Source of the DNA: Mytilus edulis
Taxonomy: Eukaryota; Mollusca; Bivalvia; Mytilida; Mytilidae
NCBI RefSeq assembly: GCF_963676685.1
Contig: NC_092352.1
Coordinates: 25,563,117 to 25,627,116 of the forward strand
Length of the DNA stretch: 64,000 bases
Direction of reading: 5' to 3'
This document shows positions 23,556 through 34,133 of this stretch, in pieces (positions within the stretch are counted from its first letter, which is position 1; the number at the start of each line of letters is the position of its first letter). Under the pieces are notes generated by a model, which saw only the letters and a program-made list of their open reading frames with translations, had not been told where the DNA came from and searched no databases. Made by a program: the position numbers and the translations under genes.

Positions 23556-25500
23556 ACAGATATTATAGTCAAATGGAAAAACTTGTACCAAATTTTGAGT
23601 TTTTTTCTCTTTAATTGTCATACCAATTTGTATACTTCAATTATAAGTCCGAGGCCGGGGTGAGGTTTAGGGTCTATGTGAGTATCTGTTTTTTTGCAGG
23701 AGATTATTAGTGATTGCTTTAAGAAAAATAAACTTATCGAAAACTGAGTTTGATACTATAATACCAAAGATGCATTCTGGTCTTACAATTTCTGGACATG
23801 TATAGAAAATAGAGATACAATTTATAGAAACGAAACCACACGAGTGATCATGATGACAAATTCATAATTGACAAAATAGAAACATGAATAGCAAGGCATA
23901 CAACTAATCTAAGACAGTACTCTATGGTTGAAACTTCCAGTTAACTTGCTCGATTGTAAGAAAGTCCCAGATATACTAGTATATGAATTTGGTCCTCCTT
24001 TCAGAAGTCACGAAATAAATCTTCTCGTTGGAAGACGGTTTACGATTATAAATACTTTTGATTGTGTGTGGTGGTTTTTTTTTAAAGAAAATACACTATC
24101 CTGCAATCAGACTACTATTGTAAAAATACTCGAACACAAATTTCTGCTATATATGTATACATTATAAATGAAGTCTCCTGTTATCCCGCTTCAATGTTGA
24201 CCAACATTTTCAAATGAATATTTCTTTTTGCGTAACAACTGGGAGGATACGCACGGTGTTCGATTTAGCAATAGTAACGTTACTCAACCTCTGTACAAAA
24301 CTTCAAAGCTTAGTACCTTTTTTTCTCACCGCTTGGCGTCCTTCATTCGTCGTCCGTCATCGTTTTTACACAAATCTTCTCCCCTGAAACTACTCGATAA
24401 CTTGGTCATTATCATCATCACACTGTGGGAACGGAACTGTACGGTTTTCTAATAATTTGGTCATTCGGGAGACTGTCAAGCGGGGCTCCGACAATTGCAA
24501 AATAACAAGTTGCTTGATGGAAACTTTGATGAACTTTTATGTTACTATACAACATTTCTGCTTCAAGTTTTGGTAGCTAAAACATTCTGTATGTAAATAT
24601 GAACCAATAAAGTAATAAGAAAGATATATGCATCTAAACCTTTTCCTTAGAATGGTGGAGATCCGTGTAAAACGATCAAAATTGTCACACAACAGCGATA
24701 AAAAATGTCAAATAAACATCGAAAAATCAATGTTTGCTACCAGAATTTTCACATGTACCTTTTCTGATATATAGTCTTACCTGTCTGAAAGTTTCCGAGT
24801 AGAAATCCAAATATATTCATTTTCTCCATGTCGGATATTTTTTATTGACTGCATGTACTATCGCTTGCAAGTTTACTGTACAATCATTCGGAGCCTTCCT
24901 GTACAATCGCTTGGAGCTTTTCATTTCATCGTTTGGCCAATCAGACTACTCCGAATGGAGGGTAATCTACTTTCGCATTAGAAATAAGCTTTTGTGAATA
25001 CGAATTTAAAGTTAACGTCGTTTGGACAGTAAAGCGAATTTGACGCCCATTGTAATTCGAATTAAAATTGACGTTAGGACGTTAAACGTTTCAAATGTGA
25101 ATTGAACTTATTCGAATTTGTTAATTCGAATCGAATTCGAATTACGTGTGAACTCAGCATTACAGTCCTAGAATTGGAATGAGTATTGTTACATGAGTCT
25201 GTTTTTTGGATGCGTGAAAATCACGACATAAGCGTACGAAACAAACATTCTTTGCAGTTTAGACTTATCTTTTACTATAGGTTCCAAAAACTAAAGCTTT
25301 GGTTTTATTAAAGCGTTTGCTACATATATTTATCTGAAAATTTCTGGTAATATTCGCATGAAAATCGCGTGATTTTTTTCGGGTCATCTTCACAGTCATC
25401 GTTTTCAGTATGTCGATTTCTAGAGGGGGGAACAGAGACAACTACGTGTATTTGGATTTAAACTACAGGCACTTGTTTCTCAGTTGCAAAATATTCCTAT
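23556..25500. other. Intergenic sequence without recognised gene
   Basis: Only short open frames occur, none resembling a protein that I know. An AATTCG-rich patch at 24990-25150 has internal inverted symmetry and may be a transposon end. Confidence 0.5.
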
Positions 25501-25770
25501 ATAGGAAGATGTGGTATGAGTGCCAATGAGACAACTCTCCATCCAAGTCACAATTTATAAAAGTATACCATTATAGGTCAAACGGGAAAACCAACGGTCT
25601 AATCTATATAAAAAACGAGAAACGCTTATTTTATGAACCATATAAACTGACCATCAGATTGCGCTGACTTAGGACAGGTTCAAACAATTGCAGCGGGATT
25701 AAATGTTTTAATGCTACCAAACCTTCTCCCTTATCTGAAACAACAATGTAACATCACAACATAGAATTAA
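25501..25770 (-). repeat. Mussel dispersed repeat (GATGTGGTATGAGTGCCAAT family)
   Basis: Begins GATGTGGTATGAGTGCCAAT and continues GAGACAACTCTCCATCC, ACCAACGGTCTAATCTATA and GACTTAGGACAGG. It is reversed relative to the copy at 15372. Highly characteristic of Mytilus by recall. Confidence 0.75.
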
Positions 25771-25784
25771 AGAGGCTGTTTCAT

Positions 25785-25892
25785 ATATCAATATTCTTTT
25801 TCCTTATTCATGTATGCTCTATATGCCCCTTGTGGGCCCTTAATTGGAAATAAAATATGTTCTGTTCTGTTCTGATCTGTTCTGTTCTATGA
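25785..25892 (+). mobile_element. LINE 3' tail with (TTCTG)n
   Basis: TATATGCCCCTTGTGGGCCC followed by TTAATTGGAAATAAAATATG and a TTCTG pentamer run at 25858-25889. This has the form of a non-LTR retrotransposon 3' end with a short tandem tail. No coding part is present. Confidence 0.6.
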
Positions 25893-27070
25893 GAAGACCC
25901 CTCTTTAGGCAAAAACATTTTATGAGATTTTGAATGTCGTGCAACCCACAGTTGTTTTTTTTTTGTTTAAAGTGAACAATTGTTCACAAATTAGTCATAT
26001 ATTTGTTTTCAAGCTAGCGTCGCTAGCAACCACTGACGATTAATGCGCTACAACAATGTTAAATAATAAAAGTGTATAATTTAAAATGATGTATTGAAGA
26101 TTTATATATCCTTCATATTTATATTTTCTTGCAATTTTAGTTATAATATATTTCAAAATAACTTACAAGATTTTGACATTACTTTTTTACTGTGACCTAT
26201 GAGGTATATTGTAAGAAATACTTAAATGTATATCATAATGATTGAAAAACAGGAATTTGCAAGGGAGGTAATAACCTTTATTTAAAATAAATGAACAGAT
26301 TTATAATAACTTTTATATTCAGAATTTGATTGCTTTTTCATTACACATTTTAATGACCTTTTTATACGACAGTTTTGAGAATCCGGAAAACGAAGTTATA
26401 CTTGATAGTCAGTGATGAGCCGCTGGAAAAGTTTATTTTCCCCAGCTTCATTATATAGGTCATAATTTTTTATGTTCGAAAATTTAAGATTACCAGTATA
26501 ATTATGAAAAGAGGTCCTGGTTGAACTACAACATGTATAAATATACATCGGAAACCAATCATATGTCTATTTAATTTTCAGAAATGCGACAATTATATTA
26601 AAACTTAGTCAAGTCATAATTAATGAGTCGACATAAAAGAAGTTTTTCAAATCAATTTATCTCTCCATGGATTATCTTAAGCATCAAATCATATAAAGCA
26701 ATAAACTATCTGTACATTTTTGTCAAACTGAACTGCTTGTGTAGCCTTCGTCGATCTTCGTCTTTTTGTTATTCCGGCAAAATATCTGAATCTCTTGGGG
26801 TACTCAGTTTATCAGCGGATCACCTTATCAAAAAGGTCGAAGTGTCCCCCGATGGTTAAGGCCAGTCTATTTAAAAATAGGAGAATATGATTATTGCTAA
26901 TGATATAAATGAGACAAGTCTCCACCAACAAATTTCCGTCATTATGATCCCTAAAATTTTGTCCAAAAGAGATATGCGCAACATACTGTTGAACAGTGTT
27001 GTGTATGGTATTTACAAATGAGTTATCTTTCTTAGACCAAACCGAGCCTGCATCGATGTCTGCCAATCTT
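25893..27070. other. Intergenic sequence without recognised gene
   Basis: AT-rich. The open frames here are short and unlike known proteins. Confidence 0.5.
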
Positions 27071-27215
27071 CAAAGGCGGATTTATGGGGAACAGCCAGGA
27101 CAGGCCACTAGTTCGGAGCTCCATATATTGTTAATGCATAACCTTTTCACCAGCCCTACTCCTAATAGTGCCTTGATGCTCCTTCCCTTTGAAAAAAAAT
27201 CCTGGACCTAATCTG
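27071..27215. mobile_element. Decayed CAGTGGCGGATCC-family MITE
   Basis: CAAAGGCGGATTTATGGGG at the left and AAAATCCTGGACCTAATCTG at the right. Low similarity; assigned by analogy with the better copies. Confidence 0.35.
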
Positions 27216-27647
27216 ATTTGATGCGTTTCATCACTTGAAACCTCTTAATTCCACCATAATTATCAGTTTATATAAAGGGGCTTCTACGGAAGCTTTGCAT
27301 AGACAATCTGTAAAATGAAAAATATTTAATTTTCAATTAATGTATATTTGTGACAGAAACGAGCCCGTCAATATGTTCCGAGCACTAGTATTTATTGTAA
27401 TCGGCGCCAATATGGCTTCAATATACATTGTATAGATAATATAATGTTTTCTGGTTAAACCGTAGAAAAATGTAACATTTATTCGAATAAGAAATCGGAA
27501 GGGAGATCATCTATAAACAGGACTACCCTTGTCTAATGTTGTAATGGAAACAATTCGTTTGAAAAAGATACATGGGGAAAATTCTGTTTGAAAAAATATG
27601 TGAAAGTAGTTCGTTGCCCGATATTTAAAGTAATGCTGTTTGCTTAA

Positions 27648-28648
27648 GGCAGTTGCTATTTGTCCGGCTAGCCGGACGAATAGTACCAGGACTATTTGTC
27701 CGGCCAATACAATGCGCATGTCATTATTTGTGTGTGCGTGTTATATTATCGATCATTATCTTCAGCAGCACCAGGGGGTAGCACATGTTTGTAATCTTTA
27801 TTGTTAGGGCCTAATCTTGTTACTAGTAATTGAAATTGTTGTTTTCTGCATACCAGAATACATTGTCCAATCAATGACGAATAATGATAAAAAAAATCAT
27901 GTATATTCCATATTTTTTAAATAAGTAGAGAGAAAAAAATACTAGTAAAACAAACTTAAGTATTGTTTGACTCAGTAGAGAATTTTAAGTTAACGTAAAG
28001 GATTTTGCGTAGCTCAAAAAGGTACAAAATTATTATGTCTGTAGCTGTCAAATAGAATTATAGACCCCTTGACATAAAGTTATCCATATTTTGAGTGAGA
28101 GATGGGAAATTTTTCTATAATGCTCCCCCCCCAAAAAAAATAAGAAAAAAAAAGTGAACAACACTGTTAAAATCGTGTTTAGACATTCTAGGTTGGATTT
28201 TATTTTATTTACGTCAGGTGACACGGTGTGCTTCTTTTCCCAAATTACTCTTTTCTTTTTTCTCCTAATCCCATCTTTGTTGTCCCCTGTATTTCATTGT
28301 CCCACTATTTATAATCCTATATCCAACATCCCCACTTCAAGGTTGTAACCTCCCCCCCCCTTTCTTTAGTCCCTTTCATAAGATAATATCATTTTTTGAA
28401 GTTCATACTATCGTTTTTCATTGTCAAATTCCGAAAACTGCAAGATTTATCACAAATATTGCTATCGCCGTTTTCAGCCATGATTTTAAAATTGAAAAAA
28501 TCAGTGATCGGATTACACGCGCCCCCTCGGTGCTACTGAAGATAATATTACACACTTCCAAAAGCACATTATATTACATGCGCATTGCAATGGCCGGACA
28601 AATAGCCCTGGCACTATTCGTCCGGCTAGCCGGACAAATAGCCACTCC
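27648..28648. mobile_element. Non-autonomous Mutator-like element, about 1.0 kb
   Basis: Inverted ends of about 75 bp: left 27648-27721, right about 28577-28648. Each contains the 16-bp palindrome GTCCGGCTAGCCGGAC, and they match up to the GCGCATGT block. Direct repeats GTTTGCTTAA lie immediately outside both ends (27638-27647 and 28649-28658). Long inverted ends with a 9-10-bp target duplication point to the MULE superfamily. No transposase is encoded. Confidence 0.75.
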
Positions 28649-29260
28649 GTTTGCTTAACATTCAGTATCTTCAGTGGTAAATATCATTTACAAATTGGTA
28701 TCATTACACGTCTTGTTCTTTACCTTGATTTGTATCTTGGATTTGTTAGAATTGAATAACGAAAATCAACTGCCTCTAACCTACCAGTGATTATGTCAAC
28801 AGCAAGCTGGTGCACACTGGTCCACCCTGGACCACTAAAAAACACACACACACAGGTATATATTAAAACTGTATGGTCATTTTATTGATCATTTAGCCAT
28901 GCGCGTATTTCGGTTGTACATGTATCCTTGACTTTAAATTGTTTGGCTTTGAATGAGTGATGAAACCCAGAAAAGTGCTTGCGTTGAATGAAATTTAGGA
29001 AGTGTTATTTTCAATTTTCATTCACGTGCGACTAGGTCGTTGCTCATAGTGTCATTGTTTAAATCCGAGCGCAACCAAAAACGAAGAATAACGACACAAA
29101 TGTGTAAGGTGAAAATTAACTAAATACTTGTAAACATGTAAATCAACTGGATTATTTCAATTAATTAAGTCACTATATAGATATGTTCATGTATATCTAT
29201 TATATAGTCATTTTATAAAATTTACTATTTGCAAAACTATGTATTATTCTTGATAATAAT
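28649..29260. other. Intergenic sequence without recognised gene
   Basis: Holds a short (AC)n run near 28843 and otherwise nothing that I can assign. Confidence 0.5.
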
Positions 29261-29261
29261 G

Positions 29262-29410
29262 ATGTTTGTCCCAGGTGGATAACCCTGGCCTCACAACTTT
29301 TTTGGAACTTTTGGTCCTCGGCTATCTTTAACTTTGTAGTTGTCATGGCTTTCAAACTTTTTACATCTGAGTATAGTTTTGTGTGGACGTAGCGCGCGTC
29401 TGGCGTATAA
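29262..29410 (+). repeat. Mussel dispersed repeat (GCGCGTCTGGCGTAT family)
   Basis: TTTGGAACTTTTGGTCCTCG and GACGTAGCGCGCGTCTGGCG are hallmarks of a repeat that I recall from mytilids. A decayed relative is at 55345-55500. Confidence 0.6.
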
Positions 29411-29519
29411 AAATATTTTTTAACCTGTTACCTTTTGATGGCTATTATTCGTTTGTTTCTCTGTCCTATATTTTCTCCCATTTCTCTGTTTGTTTATTGT
29501 AACCCTGTCGTGTAATGTT

Positions 29520-30160
29520 GTCATTTTAATGTTATAATTAACTCTGTCATTAAAGCGGGAGGTTTGACATGCCACAAAACCAGGTTCAACCCATCATTTT
29601 TTCATAAAATGCCCTGTACCAAGTCAGGAAAATGGCCATTGTTACATTATAGTTCGTTTCTGTGTGAGTTACGTTTCGTTGTTGTGTCTCTGTTGTGTCG
29701 TAGTTCTCTTATATTTGATACCTTTCCCTCAGTTTTAGTTTGTAACCAGGATTTTTTTTTTCTCTATCGATTTATGAATTTTGAACAGCGGTATACTATA
29801 CTGTTGCCTTTATTTAAACAAGTTATGACTGGTGCCATATGTGGAACAGGATCTTCTTACTCTTTAGGAGCACCTAATATCACCCTGGTTTTTGATTGGT
29901 TCGTGTTGCTCAGTCTTAAAGTGTTTTGTATTCTGTTGTTTGTGATTTGGTCTCCCCCCTTTTTTTTTGCCATAGCATGGGTAATTCGTTCGCTTTAGAC
30001 TTGTGAGTTTGGTTATTGCTTTGGTCTCTTACTCCTGTCTCATAATCTGACCACTGTATGTTGATTGTCTTTTAGTAGGGGTTTTATTTTGCCATGGCGT
30101 TGTCAGTTTATTTTATGCGTTTGACTATCCCTTTGGTATAATCACCTGATCTTTTATAGC
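29520..30160 (+). repeat. Mussel dispersed repeat (GAGGTTTGACATGCCACAAA family)
   Basis: Contains GAGGTTTGACATGCCACAAA, CTGTACCAAGTCAGGAAAAT, CTCTATCGATTTATGAATTT and a tail GCGTTGTCAGTTTATTTTAT. The 144-codon open frame inside is part of the repeat, not a gene. A piece of the tail recurs at 31165-31245. Confidence 0.7.
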
Positions 30161-30219
30161 GATTATTACCTTGCTACTAGAAATGGATTTACTGCACACA
30201 ACTTCCATTTATGAAGCCC

Positions 30220-30790
30220 TGTGTATGACTTAAAAGGACCTAAAGAGAATAACCAAACACCCAAGATCGACTTTGCCTGAGGGAGTTGGAACCATAGTTT
30301 CTTCATAATTTCTGAAATTATTTAGAGGCAGTTTTAAAACAAATAGGTTATAAATCATGGCAATGCCAAAGCTGTCTATACCATCGGATACCAACAGTAC
30401 ACCAGCGTGCAGTTGTTGTCGACCTAGTGCCAGTAAATGAAAATAACACTTTAAAATGTTCGTGAGTCTGAAGCACTTTTCTAAACTTAACTTCCTCAAG
30501 AACGCGCAAACCCAAACTATTGCAAATGCATGCATAAACAGGTATAGAAAAGTTCTAGAGATAGATGACATGGGGGCATACAAAGAAATGCTCGATTTAT
30601 CTCAGGTCAACCTTGCCTGAGAAAGGTATAGAGCCTTATGTTCTAAGTAACCTATGATGTCAACGGAGAATATTTAAAATGAAATAGGTTATATATAAAA
30701 TGTCAGTTCCGAAGCACTGACTATTGAGCTGCCGGGGAACAACAGTACACCATGCTGCAGTGGTATCGACCCAGTGGTAGTAATTGATGC
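30220..30790 (+). repeat. Two diverged tandem copies of a bivalve repeat
   Basis: Copies near 30240-30440 and 30600-30790 share TTGCCTGAG, ATAGGTTATA, AACAGTACACCA and GTCGACC/ATCGACCCAGTGGTAG. A reversed third copy is at 39020-39200. Confidence 0.6.
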
Positions 30791-31717
30791 ATCACTTATA
30801 TATTTTATATGTAATCGTTTTCTTGTCAAGTACACATTCATTCACCTTATAATGTTACTTGAAAACCTGAGAGTATTGCGGCAGGAAATTGGATGGGCGT
30901 CTTCTGCTGTTTCTGTGCAATAACGCCTTGAGCTCACATGGTCACAATCATCGTTGGAGTATATAGTTTAAAATGTGTTCCACCACCTCGACCGCCAACC
31001 AACATATCCGAAATTGTTACCTGAAAAAATTGTCAATAATACAAGTTGAACCCGAAGAGATTTTGTTATGAATTATTTTATAGTCTACAATGTTGGAGAT
31101 TGTACATTGCTAAAGATGCAGATAGACATAGCTGATCGACACAACTAGGTTCCTCAAAGCCTCTAGTATGTTCTTGGCATGGCATTGTCAGTTCATTTTC
31201 AGCTTATGAGTTTGGATATCTCTTTGATATCGTCCATCTTTCTTTGATAATTGTTTGATGCTTTAATTTTTAGTGATCACAAAATGATCGATTTTGACAA
31301 TTTTTTCTTATATTGTACCGTTCAGGTGATATGGTCTGAGTTGATAAGGAAAGTGCAATTTATTTCGATTATATGCGATTGTGCTGGAATGGTTGTGCTT
31401 CATTTCTTTTTATTTTTATTATTATCATTTGAATATGTTTATAACGGCAAAATGGAGACCAAGAAATGTTTTGACGATTTTACTATGGTCGTTCGGGAAT
31501 TACGGACCTTACCTGCTTTAAAAAAAATAGACACAATTAGGAAGAAAAGCTCGGTTTATTCTCATTTGACAGCCTTTGGTTATTATTTTGCTTTTGCTGT
31601 TGTACTCAGTATATATAGAATAGAATAGAATATATATATATGTGATCAATTGAAGATATGCCGTATGTATAATTGCATTTCCTCCAATAGCAAAGTGTTT
31701 TATTGTTATATTCTCAA
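30791..31717. other. Intergenic sequence without recognised gene
   Basis: Contains a fragment of the upstream repeat tail near 31165-31245. A 125-codon frame at 31251 has no recognisable domain. Confidence 0.45.
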
Positions 31718-31719
31718 CG

Positions 31720-31990
31720 TTTTTTGGGATATGGATATAGGGGATAAAACAAGGTTTTTGGGATGTGGATATAGGGGATAAAACAAGGTTTTTGGGATGT
31801 GGATATAGGGGATAAAACAAGGTTTTTGGGATGTGGATATAGGGAATAAAACAAGTTGATGGATGTGGATATAGGGGATAAAACAAGTTGAAAAGGTGAA
31901 TATAAGGGATGAAAAAGTGGGAATGTGGGATAAAATGGGATAAAACCTTAGTAACCGATAAAGAGTTGAGAAAAAGGATAAAATTAGGAA
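31720..31990. repeat. 34-bp minisatellite
   Basis: Units of GGGATGTGGATATAGGGGAT plus AAAACAAGGTTTTT repeat about four times at an exact 34-bp period, then decay into shorter GGGATAAAA units up to 31990. The long minus-strand frames across it are a by-product of the repeat. Confidence 0.9.
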
Positions 31991-33281
31991 CAAAATATAG
32001 AGTTTGTTTAAAAAGCGGGATTTGGGAATTGAGAATCCCCGTCATGGATACCCCTAACATATTACTTTTTATTATCGATTAGTTTCTTTCTTAAATGCCG
32101 TCATGACATATCATTGAAGCTTTTTTACAGTTGAATTTTAATATGCAGTCATTCAATATTAAGTGCGGGTTAGCTTTGTAAAATATTGATGATGGTGTCG
32201 ATTAAACCAGCTCACGTTTGATATTTCAATATTTATATTCCATATAAACTCCTCAATTTACATCGATCTGCCTTGGTTTAGTATAATATCTAATATTGTC
32301 GTATTTGTACAGATTATATATAAAATCATTGATTTTGTATGATGATAAATATTTACTATAAGTACGTCCACCTTTTAACTCTGACGACAAAATTAATTGA
32401 AATCTAGCATTTATAAACCATCGATTTGCAATTACTCCCAATGATTAATTATTCAGTCACTGATTGCTCAGAAAATTGTATCAGAGCGAGTAATTGAGAA
32501 AACTGAACATTTTAAAGTATTTTCATGATAAATTAATAGTTCTAAGTGGTCGTTTGCTTGTTTCTTTGAATTATTTATGCATGTGTTACATTGTAAATCA
32601 TTTTATGTCAAAACCGTCAAATTTTATCGCTCCTTTAATAACTTTGTCAATAGTATTACGCTTGTTATCTGTTCCTTCTCCACAGAAGAACGTAGGCTAC
32701 TTGAATTAAATGCAATATATTCTAAATTCCATGATAATTTTATCTCATGGTCTACCTTTTCTTAAAATAACGCCAGTTTTCTCCCCCACGAAGTCAACTC
32801 TGACCCTAATGACGTTTTTGATGCATCCTCCAATGGAAAATCTATTGAACGGTATGAGAACAGAGAGTTTACGATGTTATTAATATTTTTACTGGATCTT
32901 TACACCTAAAAGATTTTCAGTGTCTTCTCCGAGTGTATAATATGTAAACAAAAAATCGTATATACCAGTAGCAGTGAAGTGTAAACACTAGCAAATATAC
33001 ATCCGTCTTAACCAGGCTACGCTATGAATAGGATTTTACCTTCTCACTATAGTAAACATTAACATGTGGAAACGCTGTCAATATTCAATTGTGCGTATAG
33101 GTCAATACAATTACATATACTATGTGGAAATAAATAGCAGTTACCTTTGCCGTTGAGATAGTACTAATGCGTGTTGGGAGCTTTAACTTAATACATTTTA
33201 CAAGGCTTTTTCGTAATAACAATACGAGGTCAGTCGTCTCATATTTTACGTGCATTCATTTGAATTTTATTACTGTTATGA
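31991..33281. other. Intergenic / upstream region of PDE5
   Basis: AT-rich, with no convincing exon. It may hold the PDE5 promoter and a 5' UTR exon, but I see no clear core promoter element. Confidence 0.4.
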
Positions 33282-33410
33282 GGCTTAGATGATCGTAATC
33301 CGACCAGGAATCCATTCAAGCTGGATTCGTACAGAAGTTCTATTAACTCAAGACGATCACCGCGGACTTCAGCCGTGTCGTACAAGCGGGGTAGAAATAC
33401 CCCGACTAAA

Positions 33411-34133
33411 ATGTCCGGTGATATGGAATACGATAAATCTAGTCATTCTCTAGAAATAACGGAGGAATATGGAAACATGGAGATATGGTTAGATGCTCAT
33501 CCAGAATTTGTTCATGACTACTTTGCCAGAAAAGCCAAAAAGAGCATGGTAGATGGATGGCTTTTATCACATGCCCTTGCACATAGTCCGTCGCTTCAGT
33601 TACCTGGAGATAACAATTCTAGTGGTTCTAATTCAAGGAATAATTCTGGGACTAATACCCCAGTTAGGAAGATCTCAGCCCAAGAGTTTGACCGTGGGGA
33701 CACTTTAGATCCAATTATTTCAACTATTGACGGTACGCCGACATTCTTAGGACCTTCTACCAGTTGCCAGAGTTTGTCTTCAAAATGCCACAGACGTTCA
33801 AGAAGTGAATTAAAAGCTTTAGACGAAAAGGAGTTGATGTACGAACTTGTAATAGATATATGCAATGATTTAGACGTAACAAGTTTGTGTCATAAAATTC
33901 TACAAAACGTTTGTTGCCTGCTTAATGCGGATAGATGTTCTTTATTTCTGGTACATGGAAGAGAGTCCGAAGAACGTTATCTTGCACCCAAACTGTTTGA
34001 CGTAAGTGCGGACACCACATTGCAAGAAGTGTCCGAAAATCGTGGACAGTCAATTAAAGTTCCCCTTGGAACAGGAATAATCGGAAATGTTGCTCAGACA
34101 GGGGAGCCACTAAATATTCCGGATGCTTACAAG
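33411..34133 (+). CDS. PDE5: PDE5 exon A: N terminus, phosphosite and start of GAF-A
   Basis: ATG at 33411 with A at -3. A second in-frame ATG at 33423 has G at both -3 and +4 and could also serve. The frame is open upstream to a stop at 33279 but contains no other ATG, only a GTG at 33375. The exon codes for 241 residues and ends TACAAG|GTTAGT. Confidence 0.93.

Noticed and set aside
29564..29998. 144-codon plus-strand frame
   Set aside because: It falls wholly inside a dispersed mussel repeat and has repeat-like, low-complexity composition.
31720..31860. Regular repeats considered as a CRISPR-like array
   Set aside because: There are no unique spacers; it is a plain tandem minisatellite in an animal genome.
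31518..32060. 180-codon minus-strand frame with YPLYPHPKN repeats
   Set aside because: Produced by the 34-bp minisatellite; a second frame over the same DNA is equally open.
33375..33410. GTG-initiated upstream extension of the PDE5 frame
   Set aside because: Nuclear genes rarely start at GTG, and a well-placed ATG lies 12 codons downstream.
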